In this document: positions 8,375-17,389 of the stretch, in pieces
How the letters are laid out: each line of letters opens with the position of its first letter
How positions within the stretch are numbered: the first letter of the stretch is position 1
From: Micromonospora sp. WMMA1947
GTDB taxonomy: Bacteria > Actinomycetota > Actinomycetes > Mycobacteriales > Micromonosporaceae
NCBI RefSeq assembly: GCF_027497355.1
Contig: NZ_CP114909.1
Coordinates: 4,359,001 to 4,423,000 of the forward strand
Direction of reading: 5' to 3'
DNA: 64,000 nt
Position numbers and translations under genes: made by a program
The notes under the pieces: model-generated
The model's input: the letters and a program-made list of their open reading frames with translations, nothing else
What the model was told of the DNA's origin: nothing
The model's database searches: none

Positions 8375-9301
8375 TCAGTGTTCGAGCAGGACGGCGCCGA
8401 ACGTGCCGCCGACCCCGACGGACGCCATCAGCGCCAGGTCACCCGGGCGCAGCCGGGGCCGGACGGTGTCCAGGTTCAGGAAGATGTCGGCGCCGAAGCA
8501 GTGGCCGTACCGGGGGACGTTGTCGAGCACGATCCGCTCGGCCGGTACGCCGATCACCCCGGCCGCCGCCCGCCACACGTTGACGTTGACGTTGTGCGGC
8601 AACAGGACGGTCAGCTCGTCGGGCCGGCGCCCGGCCCGACGCAGCGTCCGGTCGACCACGTCGCCGAGGTGCTCCTGGAACCGGCGCTCGTACTCCTGGC
8701 GGCTCGGCGCGCCGGGCTCGGTGTAGATGCCGCCGGCGTAGCGGCCGTGCGTGGCGACCGCGTGGGCGAGCACCCGGTCGCGGGGTCCGTCCCGGCGCAG
8801 CAGCACCGCGCACGCCACGTCCCCGGCGATGCCGGTGTCCAGCACCCGCAGGTCCGGGCTGTCGGCGGTCTCGCCGATCAGCAGGACGCCGACCGCGTCG
8901 CCGGGCCGCCCGGCGAGCAGCCGGTCCATCAGGTCCAGCGCGGTGATGCTGGAGACGCACTTGTTGGACTGGGTGCCGAAGCACAGCGGGTCGCCGCCGA
9001 GCTGCCGGGCGACCAGCCGGGGCAGGCCGGCGCCGACCGGTCCGATGTACGGGCCGGTGTGCGCGTGCACCACGACCGCCACCCGCTCCGGCGTCACCCG
9101 TGCCTCGTCGAGCAGCCGCGCGACGGCGTCCAGGAGCATCGGGAACTCCTGCCCGGCGGCGGCCACCGGGATCCGGTCGTAGCCGTAGAGCCGGCCGTAC
9201 ACCCGGGCGCGGGCCGGGCTGAGGCCGAGCAGCGCGTGGTCGTCGGTGACCGACAGCCGCCGTTCCGGTTCCACCCGTACCACCGCGTCAATCGCGATCA
9301 T
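8375..9301 (-). CDS. KAS III-like 3-oxoacyl-ACP synthase, copy 1
   Basis: A 308-residue thiolase-fold enzyme. The start is the ATG at 9301, overlapping the upstream gene by 14 bases; longer in-frame starts lie inside that gene. The nucleophile is Cys115 in Ser-Asn-Lys-Cys-Val-Ser-Ser. The second catalytic motif is Leu-Pro-His-Asn-Val-Asn (His236), in place of the classical HQAN. A Gly-His-Cys-Phe-Gly-Ala-Asp-Ile-Phe segment replaces the usual GNTSAAS. It is a close paralogue of the product at 11764-12705, with the same motif spacing. It is likely to catalyse C-C condensation or acyl transfer using the operon's ACP. No malonyl acyltransferase or ketoreductase gene is present nearby. Confidence 0.75.
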   Translation of the reverse strand: MIAIDAVVRVEPERRLSVTDDHALLGLSPARARVYGRLYGYDRIPVAAAGQEFPMLLDAVARLLDEARVTPERVAVVVHAHTGPYIGPVGAGLPRLVARQLGGDPLCFGTQSNKCVSSITALDLMDRLLAGRPGDAVGVLLIGETADSPDLRVLDTGIAGDVACAVLLRRDGPRDRVLAHAVATHGRYAGGIYTEPGAPSRQEYERRFQEHLGDVVDRTLRRAGRRPDELTVLLPHNVNVNVWRAAAGVIGVPAERIVLDNVPRYGHCFGADIFLNLDTVRPRLRPGDLALMASVGVGGTFGAVLLEH

Positions 9302-10265
9302 CGGGTGTCCTCCGGGCGGGCGGCGCGGCGACGACGCGGCGGCCGGTGACCGGGCTGCACGACAGCACCCGGGCCGGCACCCGGACCAGGCGGGTGGCCC
9401 GGTAGCGGCGCAGCAGCTCGCGCCACTGCTCCGGATCACGGTCGTCGAGCGCGGCGAGCCGGTCGAGCTTGCGGTACTGGAGGAACCCGCGCGGGCGGGC
9501 CTGCGGGCGGGCCCGGCGGATGTACCCCCAGGCGTCCCACATCAGCGGTTCCCAGCCGGCGAGCGCGGCCAGGTCGTACAGGAACAGGTTGCGGGCCTGC
9601 CAGCGGCCGGCGTCGGCGTTCAGCATCAGGCCGCTGAGCCGCAGCGCCGCGCGTTCGCCCTCCTGGGCCCGGCGCCAGGCGCGGGCGCCGGTGAGGAACA
9701 CCGACTCCGGTACGTCGTCGCGGTAGTGGTCGGGCAGCTGGAAGGTGTCCCGGGCGGTCCGGTACATCCGGCCGTCGGCGTACCGCCACCGGCCCTCGGC
9801 GGCCGACCAGTACTCGACCACCACGTGGTCGTGCATCGGCCGGTAGGGCACGTACAGGTGGTGGGCGGTGCCGTACCGCAGCCGGGCCGGCACCCCCTGC
9901 TCGCGCAGCACGGCGCAGAGCAGCAGGCTGGCGTCGCGGCAGACGCCCAGCCAGCGGCGGTGCAGCGGCCGGGCCCGGGTCAGCGGCGCCGGATCGAGGG
10001 CGAGCACCCGGTCGAGCATCCGCCGGGTGGTCCGCAGGTCGACCTCGGCGAGCCGGTCTCCTCCGGGCTGCCAGCCGGCCGCCGGCGGGTCCAGCTCGTA
10101 GTGGGCGAACAGCCCGCCGATGACCTCCACGAGGGCCGGCACGTCGGCGGGCAGCCGGCGCAGCGCCTCGGCGTGCGGCCCGGGTTCGGTCATCGGTGTG
10201 TGCCGGCGGTAGGTGGCGAGCATCCGGTCCAGCCCGGCGGCGGGCGTACGCACGGCGGCGGTCAC
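9288..10265 (-). CDS. Transglutaminase-like superfamily protein
   Basis: A 325-residue protein with a papain-like transglutaminase core. The candidate triad is Cys109 in Gly-Val-Cys-Arg-Asp-Ala, His145 or His147 in His-Asp-His-Val-Val, and Asp164 in Tyr-Ala-Asp-Gly. The GTG start at 10265 overlaps the stop of the upstream adenylation gene as GTGA. In biosynthetic operons this fold can perform amide formation or transfer of an acyl group from a carrier thioester (AdmF of andrimid is a known example). It may therefore release or ligate the ACP-bound product here. That role is inference; a plain amidase or protease is possible. No signal peptide is seen. Confidence 0.7.
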   Translation of the reverse strand: MTAAVRTPAAGLDRMLATYRRHTPMTEPGPHAEALRRLPADVPALVEVIGGLFAHYELDPPAAGWQPGGDRLAEVDLRTTRRMLDRVLALDPAPLTRARPLHRRWLGVCRDASLLLCAVLREQGVPARLRYGTAHHLYVPYRPMHDHVVVEYWSAAEGRWRYADGRMYRTARDTFQLPDHYRDDVPESVFLTGARAWRRAQEGERAALRLSGLMLNADAGRWQARNLFLYDLAALAGWEPLMWDAWGYIRRARPQARPRGFLQYRKLDRLAALDDRDPEQWRELLRRYRATRLVRVPARVLSCSPVTGRRVVAAPPARRTPDDRD

Positions 10266-11767
10266 AGTCCCTCCTCGAGCCGGCGCCGCAGGTGCGGGTA
10301 GTCCACCTTGAGGCTGCGGTTCTGCGGCAGCGGACCGACGTGGATCTGGCTCGGCCACAGGTGTTCGGGCAGTTCCCGGCTGATCCGCCGGCGCATCTCG
10401 GGCACCGGCGTCGCGGTGTCCGCGACGAACGCGACGAGACCCTGGACGAGGCCGCCGGGCGCCACCGGCCAGCCGACCACCGCCACGGCCTCGGTGCCGA
10501 GCACCTGCCGCAGCAGGGTCTCCACCTCCAGCCGTTCCACCCGGTGGCCGCGGACCTGCATCTGGTCGTCGCGGCGGCCCTTGAACACCAGCCCCCAGCG
10601 CGGGTCGTGGGCGACCAGGTCGCCGGTGCGGTACCAGCGTCCCGGCGCGTCCGGCAGCTCGACGAACCGGGCCGCGGTCTGCTCCGGGTCGCCGTGGTAG
10701 CCCGGGACGAGCTGGCTGCCGCGCAGCAGCAACTCGCCGGTCTGCCCGTCGGCCACCCCGGCCAGGTCGGCGCCGACGACGCGGACCTCCTGCCGGGGGT
10801 ACGGCCACCCGATCGGTACGACGTCCGGCAGGTCCTGGTCCGGCCGCCAGCCGAAGGAGGTCACCGCGATGGTGCACTCGGTCGGTCCGTACACGTTGAA
10901 CAGCTCTCCGTCGGGGTTGGCGGCGTGCCACGCCTGCGCGAGCCGCCGGGGCAGCGGTTCCCCGCAGAACAGCGTGCGGCGCAGGCTGGGCAGCGCACCC
11001 GGTCGGAGCAGGCCGAGGTCGAGCAGGCTGACCCCGGTGGTGGGCACGGACAGCCAGAACGTCAGCGCGTGCTCCCGGACCAGCGCGGGAAGCTTGTAGA
11101 CGGCCTGGTCCGGCAGCGCGTACACGGCCGCGCCGACGGTCCACGGCAGCACGATGTCGTGCACCGACAGGTCGAACGTGAAGTTGTTGACCTGGGCGAA
11201 CCGGTCGTCGCAGGTCGGGCCGAACAGCTCGATCGCGCCGTCCAGGTACGCGGTGAGATTGTCCAGCGTGACAAGGACCGCCTTGGGCACCCCGGTGCTG
11301 CCGGAGGTGAACATCAGGTACGCCCCGCCCTGCGGCCGCCGGGGCTCGCCCTCCCACCGCGGTCCGGGGCCGTGGTCGAGCACCGGCGCCGGCGGCGCCA
11401 TCATGGTCCGCAGCCGGTCGTCCTGGTCCGGGTCGCCGCTGTCCAGGACTGCCACCACCTGTCCGTCGAGCCGCTTGAGCACCTTCTCGCAGTAGGCGGG
11501 CGGCGAGGTCGGGCACATCGGCACGAACGCCTTGCCGGCCAGCAGGCTCGCCAGGATCGCCACGTACCGGGTCAGGTTCCGGCCGCAGTACACCAGGCAG
11601 AACGGCTCGTCCCGCTCGTCGAGCCGGCCGGCCAGGGCGTCGGCGCGGGCGAACAACTCCCGGTACGTGTACGCGCGGTCCTCGACCCAGAGCGCCGTAC
11701 GCTCCGGGTGCCGGCGGGCGGCGGCCAGCAGCCGGTCGCGCAGTTCGGCGCGGTATCCGATGGTCAT
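10262..11767 (-). CDS. AMP-forming adenylating enzyme (NRPS A-domain/DltA-like)
   Basis: A 501-residue stand-alone adenylation enzyme. The P-loop motif Met-Phe-Thr-Ser-Gly-Ser-Thr-Gly lies near residues 152-160, with Asn-Phe-Thr-Phe-Asp-Leu-Ser for substrate placement. The motif Asn-Val-Tyr-Gly-Pro-Thr-Glu is followed by Tyr-Arg-Thr-Gly-Asp-Leu, and the C-terminal catalytic lysine sits in Asn-Arg-Ser-Leu-Lys-Val-Asp. The Phe-Asp-Leu-Ser and Gly-Pro-Thr-Glu pattern is that of amino-acid-activating A domains and DltA, so an amino acid is the likely substrate. Start and stop overlap both neighbours by 4 bases (ATGA and GTGA). It probably loads the operon's ACP. Confidence 0.8.
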   Translation of the reverse strand: MTIGYRAELRDRLLAAARRHPERTALWVEDRAYTYRELFARADALAGRLDERDEPFCLVYCGRNLTRYVAILASLLAGKAFVPMCPTSPPAYCEKVLKRLDGQVVAVLDSGDPDQDDRLRTMMAPPAPVLDHGPGPRWEGEPRRPQGGAYLMFTSGSTGVPKAVLVTLDNLTAYLDGAIELFGPTCDDRFAQVNNFTFDLSVHDIVLPWTVGAAVYALPDQAVYKLPALVREHALTFWLSVPTTGVSLLDLGLLRPGALPSLRRTLFCGEPLPRRLAQAWHAANPDGELFNVYGPTECTIAVTSFGWRPDQDLPDVVPIGWPYPRQEVRVVGADLAGVADGQTGELLLRGSQLVPGYHGDPEQTAARFVELPDAPGRWYRTGDLVAHDPRWGLVFKGRRDDQMQVRGHRVERLEVETLLRQVLGTEAVAVVGWPVAPGGLVQGLVAFVADTATPVPEMRRRISRELPEHLWPSQIHVGPLPQNRSLKVDYPHLRRRLEEGL

Positions 11768-12705
11768 CTGTGACTCCCGTATTCGAGCACCACGGCGGCG
11801 AAGACCGCGCCGAGCCCGACCGTGGCGAGCATCAGCCGGTCACCGGGCCGCAGCAGGCCCGCGCGGTCGGCGGCGGCGAGGTTGAGGAAGATGTCGGCGC
11901 CGAAGCAGTGCGCCGTGTGCGGCACCTGGTCCAGGTAGACCGACTCGATCGGAATGCCGGCGCGCGCCGCTACCTGCTTCCAGGAGAACGTGTTGACGTT
12001 GTGCGGCAGCACCAGGCGGACGTCCGGCCAGGTCAGCCCGGCGTCGTCGAGCGCGCGGCGCATCACGTCGGCGAGCCGCGCCGGATACTCGGCCTCGAAC
12101 TCGGCGTTTGCCGCCTCGTCCTGCCACTGGCAGGCGGCGTGCCGGCCGTACGTGTCGATCCGGGCGGCGAGGACGCGGTGACCGGGGTCGCGGCGGCTGA
12201 ACAGGCAGGCGACCCCGGCGTCGCCGGTGACCGAGCTGTTCGGGATCACCTGCATGATCGGGGTGAAGGCGACGTCGGCGGTGACCACGACCGCCACGTC
12301 GGTGGCCGAGCCCCGGGCCAGCAGGCGGTCGACCACCCGCATGGCGGACACCGTCGACGCGCAGTTGTTCGTCGTCATCCCGAACGACTGCGCCCGGTCC
12401 AGTCCGAGCCGGCGGCAGATCCGGGCCAGGCCGGCGCGGCCCACCACGTCCTGGTGGGTGCCGGTGTGCGCGTGCACCAGCCAGCGGACCCGGCCGGCGT
12501 CCACACCGGATTCCTTGAGCAGGTTCGCCACCGTCTCCTCGACCAGGGCGGCGGTGTCGCCGGACCACACCGGTACCCGGTCGAGGCCGTAGATCCGGTG
12601 GAACACGGCCAGCTCGGCGCGCGGCATGTCGTACCGGTCGGCGAGGGTGAAGAGGCTGGGCCGGTGGTCCGGCACGACGGCCTGCACGGCGGTCAGGTTC
12701 AGCAC
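11764..12705 (-). CDS. KAS III-like 3-oxoacyl-ACP synthase, copy 2
   Basis: A 313-residue thiolase-fold enzyme starting at the GTG at 12705, which overlaps the stop of the upstream ligase gene by 7 bases. Cys115 lies in Asn-Asn-Cys-Ala-Ser-Thr, His235 in Leu-Pro-His-Asn-Val-Asn, and the last motif is Ala-His-Cys-Phe-Gly-Ala-Asp-Ile-Phe. These match copy 1 in order and spacing, so the two arose by duplication. Both keep the nucleophile, in contrast to the third relative at 17386-18261. It may condense or transfer an acyl unit delivered by the neighbouring ligase. The chain length and substrates cannot be read from sequence. Confidence 0.75.
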   Translation of the reverse strand: MLNLTAVQAVVPDHRPSLFTLADRYDMPRAELAVFHRIYGLDRVPVWSGDTAALVEETVANLLKESGVDAGRVRWLVHAHTGTHQDVVGRAGLARICRRLGLDRAQSFGMTTNNCASTVSAMRVVDRLLARGSATDVAVVVTADVAFTPIMQVIPNSSVTGDAGVACLFSRRDPGHRVLAARIDTYGRHAACQWQDEAANAEFEAEYPARLADVMRRALDDAGLTWPDVRLVLPHNVNTFSWKQVAARAGIPIESVYLDQVPHTAHCFGADIFLNLAAADRAGLLRPGDRLMLATVGLGAVFAAVVLEYGSHR

Positions 12706-14237
12706 GGCGCACCGGCCGGGGCGAGGGCCGCTGCGGGCACCGGGTGCCGGCGCAGCAGCTCGGGCTTGTCCACCTTGCCGTTGCTGTTGCGCGGCAGGGT
12801 AGCGAGCACCTCGTAGCGGGTGGGCCGCTGCCAGGTCTCCAGGCCGGACCGGCAGGCCGCCCGCAGCGCGGACGCGTCGACGGCGGCCGGGTCGGCGGCG
12901 ACGAACGCGGCGATGTCGTGGTCGCCGTCGTCGAGGGCAGTGCAGACCACGCTCGCCTCGGTGACGCCCGGCACGGCCCGCAGGACCTCCTCGACGTCGC
13001 GGGGGATCAGCTTGCGTCCCCGGACCTTGATCACCTCGTCGATCCGGCCCTTGAAGAAGAAGTGCCCGTCCTCGTCGAGGTAGCCGTAGTCGCCGGTGTA
13101 GAGGCAGCGGCCACTGCGTACCGGGTGCTCGCGGATCTTGCGGGCGGTCTCGTCCGGCAGCCCCCAGTAGCCCTGCATGACGGTGCCGCCGCGCACCACG
13201 AGCTGCCCCACCTGGTAGGGCGGGCAGGGCCGGTCCTGTTCGTCCACCACCAGGATCTGGGTGTTCGGGATGGCCCTGCCGACGCTGCCCGGCTTGGCGT
13301 CGAGCAGCTCCGGCGGCAGGTAGGTGCAGCGCTTGCACTCGGTGACGCCGTACATCGAGTAGATGTCCGCGTCGGGGAACAGCCGGCGGATCGCGGCGAT
13401 GTGCCGGGGCAGCAGCGCGGCGCCGGTGTTGGTCAGGCAGCGGACGCTGCTGACGTCCGGCATGCCGAAGCGGCTGAACTGCTCTACCAGCTCGAACAGC
13501 ACCGGCACCCCGGGCACGACGGTGCAGCGGTAGCGGGCGATGTCCTTGATGACCTGCAACGGCAGGCTCATGTCCCGCTCCAGGACCAGCGTCGCGCCCT
13601 GCGAGAACGCCATGATCATCTGGTAGAGCCCGTAGTCGAAGGCGAGCGGCAGGGCGCAGAGGAACACGTCCTCCGGGCCGTTGCGCAGGTACTCGTTGAG
13701 CGAGTCCAGCGCGGTCAGCATGTTCGCGTGGCTGAGCATCACGCCCTTGGCGTCGCCGGTGGAGCCGGACGTGTAGACCAGCGCGGCCAGGTCCTCGCTG
13801 ATCACGTCCACCGGTGCCGGCGTACCGGCGAAGACGGTGTCCTCGGCGCCGACCGGCAGCACCGCCCGGACCGACGCCGGCAGGCCCAGGCCGGTCAGGG
13901 AACGCGCCGTCGGCTCCAGGGCGAGCAGGACGGTGGCGGCACAGTCGGCCAGCACGTGGCGGATCCGCTCGGGCCGCTGCTCGTGGCTGACCACCACCGC
14001 GACCCCGCCGGCGGCCAGCGCCGCCCAGAAGGCGGTCACCGTCTCGACCCGGTTCCCGGCGCAGATCACCACCCGGTCGCCGGGCCGTACACCGTCGGCC
14101 TGGAGGCGGCCGGCCAGGCCGGCCACCCGTGCGGCCAGGTCGCGGTAGGTCAGCCGGTGCCCTCCGGCGATCAGGGCGAGCTTGTCGGGATGGCGGTCCA
14201 CGGTGGCGGTGAGGACGTCGTACAGGGTTCGGCGCAT
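12699..14237 (-). CDS. Acyl-CoA/acyl-ACP ligase (AMP-forming)
   Basis: A 512-residue ANL-superfamily ligase. The P-loop is Leu-Val-Tyr-Thr-Ser-Gly-Ser-Thr-Gly at about residue 150. Tyr-Ser-Met-Tyr-Gly-Val-Thr-Glu and Tyr-Thr-Gly-Asp-Tyr-Gly follow, then the hinge Gly-Arg-Ile-Asp-Glu-Val-Ile-Lys-Val-Arg-Gly. The catalytic lysine is in Asn-Ser-Asn-Gly-Lys-Val-Asp. The Gly-Val-Thr-Glu form and overall pattern resemble carboxylic/fatty acid ligases, including those linked to exosortase A, more than amino-acid A domains. It probably primes the pathway by activating a carboxylic acid for the ACP. It begins 10 bases after the MATE gene's stop. The C-terminal 15 residues are Ala/Pro-rich and dispensable-looking. 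Confidence 0.8.
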   Translation of the reverse strand: MRRTLYDVLTATVDRHPDKLALIAGGHRLTYRDLAARVAGLAGRLQADGVRPGDRVVICAGNRVETVTAFWAALAAGGVAVVVSHEQRPERIRHVLADCAATVLLALEPTARSLTGLGLPASVRAVLPVGAEDTVFAGTPAPVDVISEDLAALVYTSGSTGDAKGVMLSHANMLTALDSLNEYLRNGPEDVFLCALPLAFDYGLYQMIMAFSQGATLVLERDMSLPLQVIKDIARYRCTVVPGVPVLFELVEQFSRFGMPDVSSVRCLTNTGAALLPRHIAAIRRLFPDADIYSMYGVTECKRCTYLPPELLDAKPGSVGRAIPNTQILVVDEQDRPCPPYQVGQLVVRGGTVMQGYWGLPDETARKIREHPVRSGRCLYTGDYGYLDEDGHFFFKGRIDEVIKVRGRKLIPRDVEEVLRAVPGVTEASVVCTALDDGDHDIAAFVAADPAAVDASALRAACRSGLETWQRPTRYEVLATLPRNSNGKVDKPELLRRHPVPAAALAPAGAPC

Positions 14238-14247
14238 CGTGTTTCCT

Positions 14248-15609
14248 TCAGCTCGTGGGGATGGCGCTGACCCGATCGCCGAGGCGGCGGGCGCGGAGCA
14301 GCTCGTGGACGACGAAGCCGACGGCCGGCAGGTGGGCCACGGCCAGCGCGAGGTAGACGTGGGACACCGGATGCCCGGCGCGGGCCAGCCCGGCGGCCAG
14401 GGCGAGCTGGAGAGCGGTGAGCGTGGCGTTCACTACCAGCGCCCGGACACCGTTCCCGGTCTCCTCCAGGAAGATCGACAGGGTGAGCAGCGGACCGGCG
14501 ACCAGATAGGCCGGTGCCAGGTACCCGAGGTAGTCGGCGGCGGCCCGGGCCACCGCCGGATCACCGGTGAGCAACCCGGTCGCGGGCCCGCGGACCAGCC
14601 AGACCAGGGCTGCCACGACCGCGAACACCGCCGCCGACAGCCCGACGGCGGCGACGACCGACGGCCCGACCCGCCTGCCCCGGCGTTGCGCGGCGAGCCG
14701 GTTGACGGTGATGCCGGCGCCGACGCCGAGTGCGATGGCCGGCAGGAGCACGAGGTTCTGCACCCGGTACGCCACGCCGTACCCGGCCACTGTCAGCGGG
14801 GAGTAACCGGCGAGGATCCGGGTCAGCGCCAGCCCGCTGCCGAACAGCAGCAGGTAGCCCAGGCTCACCGGCACGCTGATCCGGCAGACCTCCCGCCAGG
14901 ACCGGCGGACCGGTGCGCGCAGCCCGATCCGGGCCCAGGGCCGCACCCCGCACCGGGCCAGCCGGCGGGACGCCCAGACCGCGGTGGCGGCCGCGGTCGT
15001 GGCGGTGGCCACCGGCAGGGCGAACACGCCGAGCCAGCCGACGAGCACGGCGGTGAGCACCACCCCGGAGCCGAGGCTCACCAGGGTGCCGACGGTCACC
15101 GCGCGGACCTGCCGCAGCCCGTAGAGGCTCGACATCAGCGCCACACTCACCGCCAGCACCGCGCCGCTGAGCGTGTTGAGCTGGACGAACGCGTACACCA
15201 GGGTGCGCGAGCCGGCGGGCACCGCGTACAGGTCGAGAAAGAGCGGATGCGCCACCAGGAACAGCAGCGCCACGCCGAGGTTGACCGCCACGCCGAGCAC
15301 GAGCACGGTCCGCTGCCGCCGGGCGTACGTGTCGAGGTCGCCGCTGCCCGACGCCTGGGCGGCGAACGCCACCGACGCGACACGCAGGCTCTCGTTCACC
15401 GAGTTCTGCAACAGGATCATCGGCAGCACCAGCGCCAGCGGGTACAGGTGGGCCGGGTCGTGCCGGCCGATCACCGCGGTGTTCAGCAGCGGCGCCACCA
15501 GGCTCGCCAGCGACGCGAGCAGCACCGGAAGGGCGATCGCCAGCACCGGAGCGAGCACCGGCGGCGCCGCGCTGTCCCCGGCCGGGCGCGACTGGTCGAC
15601 GGCCGTCAT
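14248..15609 (-). CDS. MATE-family efflux transporter
   Basis: A 453-residue polytopic membrane protein with about twelve hydrophobic segments in two similar halves. It has the MATE-type N-terminal pattern Ala-Leu-Pro-Val-Leu-Leu-Ala-Ser-Leu and a Leu-Leu-Asn-Thr-Ala-Val-Ile-Gly motif in helix 1-2. The ATG at 15609 overlaps the stop of the acyl-CoA dehydrogenase gene as ATGA. As the only transporter in the biosynthetic operon it is the likely exporter of, or self-resistance pump for, the final product. MATE pumps are Na+ or H+ antiporters; the coupling ion is not evident here. Confidence 0.8.
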   Translation of the reverse strand: MTAVDQSRPAGDSAAPPVLAPVLAIALPVLLASLASLVAPLLNTAVIGRHDPAHLYPLALVLPMILLQNSVNESLRVASVAFAAQASGSGDLDTYARRQRTVLVLGVAVNLGVALLFLVAHPLFLDLYAVPAGSRTLVYAFVQLNTLSGAVLAVSVALMSSLYGLRQVRAVTVGTLVSLGSGVVLTAVLVGWLGVFALPVATATTAAATAVWASRRLARCGVRPWARIGLRAPVRRSWREVCRISVPVSLGYLLLFGSGLALTRILAGYSPLTVAGYGVAYRVQNLVLLPAIALGVGAGITVNRLAAQRRGRRVGPSVVAAVGLSAAVFAVVAALVWLVRGPATGLLTGDPAVARAAADYLGYLAPAYLVAGPLLTLSIFLEETGNGVRALVVNATLTALQLALAAGLARAGHPVSHVYLALAVAHLPAVGFVVHELLRARRLGDRVSAIPTS

Positions 15610-16697
15610 ACCGGCACCTCCTGGCGCAGGTAGCCGGCGTGCACATTGGCGAGCTGGATGGGCGTGGTGCCCTCCATGAACTCGTACGCCACCACGTCGG
15701 TCAGGGACCGGGCGAGCCACGGGTGGTCGACCAGCGCCGCCACCGGCAGCTCCCGGGCGAGGACCTCGGCGACCTCCTCGGCCGCCGCGGTGGCCCGCTG
15801 CTTCGCCAGCGACACCAGCGCGCCGCGCAGCGGCTCCTCGTCGACCTCGCGGGCGGCGGCGGCGTTCAACTCGCGCGACCGCTCCAGCATCTGGTCGAAC
15901 CGGTCCAGCTCGGCACGGGCGGCGCCGACGTGGTCCCGGACGTAGTCGACGAGGGCCTGGGCGTGGCCGAGCGCCATCGCCGCCACCCCGGGCCGGAAGC
16001 GGTGGAACGTCTTGAGCATGCCCATCATGCCGCGCTCGGTGGCCTTGAGGTGGCTGCCGAGCACCGCCTCCGGCGGCACCCGCAGCCCGTCGACGCGCAG
16101 TTCGGACAGCTGCGCGCCGGGCAGGGCGAACATCGGGAGCACGCGTCGCCGTACCGCGCCGGACTCGATCAGCTCCGGCGTCAGCAGCACCGCCACCAGG
16201 TCCAGCGGGCCGTCGCCGGTGCGCGCGAGGACGGTGCCGACGGGCGCCACCGCCCCGTTGCCGAACAGCAGCTTCTCCCCGGTCAGCCGGCCGTCGCGCA
16301 GCGTGGTGTCCAGGTGGGCGGCGTCGGAGCCGCGTCCGGGCTCGGTGACCGCGAAGAACGTGCGGCACCGGGTGGTGGACACCAGCTCCCGGAACCAGGC
16401 CCGTTGCCGGGGCGTGCCCAGCGCGTCCAGCAGCACGCCGGACAGTGACGGGCCGGGGGTGGTGAGCAGGAAGCTCGCGCTGCCGTAGCTGAGCGCCTCG
16501 AACATCGCGGCCCGCCGCCGGGTGTCCGCCGTGAACTCGGCCTCGATCTTCTGCGCGACGGCCGGGTGGTCGAGGTGCCGCAGCACCAGGTCGGGGTCGT
16601 CCGGCACGGCCGGCGAGTTCTCGCGGTACCAGTCGGCCGCGGCGAGCCACTCCGGGCCGTAGCGGGCGGCGAAGCGGTCGGGATTCAGTCGGAACAC
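15606..16697 (-). CDS. Acyl-CoA/acyl-ACP dehydrogenase
   Basis: A 363-residue flavoenzyme of the acyl-CoA dehydrogenase family. The FAD/substrate motif Ala-Val-Thr-Glu-Pro-Gly-Arg-Gly-Ser-Asp is near residue 117. Near the C-terminus Glu-Gly-Thr-Thr-Pro-Ile-Gln matches the family's EGTxxIQ segment. The GTG start at 16697 overlaps the upstream gene by 13 bases. In an ACP-based pathway it probably introduces a double bond into a carrier-bound acyl or aminoacyl chain. It is next to a second, shortened ACAD-like gene, so the working enzyme may be a heteromer. The catalytic base was not assigned with confidence. Confidence 0.75.
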   Translation of the reverse strand: MFRLNPDRFAARYGPEWLAAADWYRENSPAVPDDPDLVLRHLDHPAVAQKIEAEFTADTRRRAAMFEALSYGSASFLLTTPGPSLSGVLLDALGTPRQRAWFRELVSTTRCRTFFAVTEPGRGSDAAHLDTTLRDGRLTGEKLLFGNGAVAPVGTVLARTGDGPLDLVAVLLTPELIESGAVRRRVLPMFALPGAQLSELRVDGLRVPPEAVLGSHLKATERGMMGMLKTFHRFRPGVAAMALGHAQALVDYVRDHVGAARAELDRFDQMLERSRELNAAAAREVDEEPLRGALVSLAKQRATAAAEEVAEVLARELPVAALVDHPWLARSLTDVVAYEFMEGTTPIQLANVHAGYLRQEVPV

Positions 16698-17389
16698 GGG
16701 GCACCGTCCAGGTAGATCCGGTTGGCGTAGAGCAGGGCGGTGCGCATCTGCGCCATCTGCCCGGTGAGGACGGACCGGCCGCCGGCCATCCGGATCAGGT
16801 CGCGGGCCAGCCCGTCGACCTCCCGGACCCACCAGGCCCGGCCGGCCGGCACGGCGAGCGCGGCGGCCGCGTCGGCCTGGCGCAGGGCGGCGGCCCGGGC
16901 CACCAGCCCGGCCATCTGGTAGGCCACCACCGGGTGGGCGCTGAGCCGCTGACCGGCCGAACGCCGGCCGGCGAGGAACCGCCGGCACCAGCGGACCGCC
17001 TCGCCGAGCGCGTCCCGCTCGGCGTCGGCGAGGGCCTGCCGGAACAGCCGCAGGGCCGGCGCGTCGGCCGGTCCGTCGGCCGTCCGGTACCGCAGCACCA
17101 CCAGGTCCGCGCGGGTCAGCAGCTCATGGGGTACGACGGTGAGCCGTTCCGCCCCGAGGACGGCACCCGTGGTCAGGTCGAACGCCTCCACCGTCGCCGC
17201 GTCCCGGTCGGCGAGCACCAGTCCGGCGTACCCGGCCGCCGGGCCGCATCCGGCCGGCAGCGCGCCGGTCTCGCGGGCCCGGGCCACGGCGGCGCCGACG
17301 GTGAACCGGACCGCGACCGGGTCGGCGCCCGGCTCCCCGGCGGCGGCCGTCCCGGCGGGCCGGGTGGGCAGTCGCAGCACGTTCGTCAC
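16685..17389 (-). CDS. Short acyl-CoA dehydrogenase-like protein (C-terminal helical part)
   Basis: A 234-residue protein that looks like the middle and C-terminal parts of an acyl-CoA dehydrogenase without a full N-terminal domain. Residues around 155-185 (Gly-Gln-Arg-Leu-Ser-Ala-His-Pro-Val-Val-Ala-Tyr-Gln-Met) match the FGxPLxxHQxVxxxLADM segment, and the last 40 residues resemble the terminal helices. It lacks the TEPxxGSD motif. The GTG start at 17389 overlaps the upstream stop as GTGA. It is probably a structural partner of the dehydrogenase encoded immediately downstream. I would not expect activity alone. A degenerate remnant is possible, but tight coupling argues for function. Confidence 0.6.
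   Translation of the reverse strand: MTNVLRLPTRPAGTAAAGEPGADPVAVRFTVGAAVARARETGALPAGCGPAAGYAGLVLADRDAATVEAFDLTTGAVLGAERLTVVPHELLTRADLVVLRYRTADGPADAPALRLFRQALADAERDALGEAVRWCRRFLAGRRSAGQRLSAHPVVAYQMAGLVARAAALRQADAAAALAVPAGRAWWVREVDGLARDLIRMAGGRSVLTGQMAQMRTALLYANRIYLDGAPCSD

Noticed and set aside
5962..14237. Exosortase A / PEP-CTERM associated cluster
   Set aside because: The decarboxylase and acyl ligase resemble exosortase-A-linked enzymes, but no exosortase or PEP-CTERM substrate is present and the ketosynthase, dehydrogenase and transglutaminase genes do not fit.
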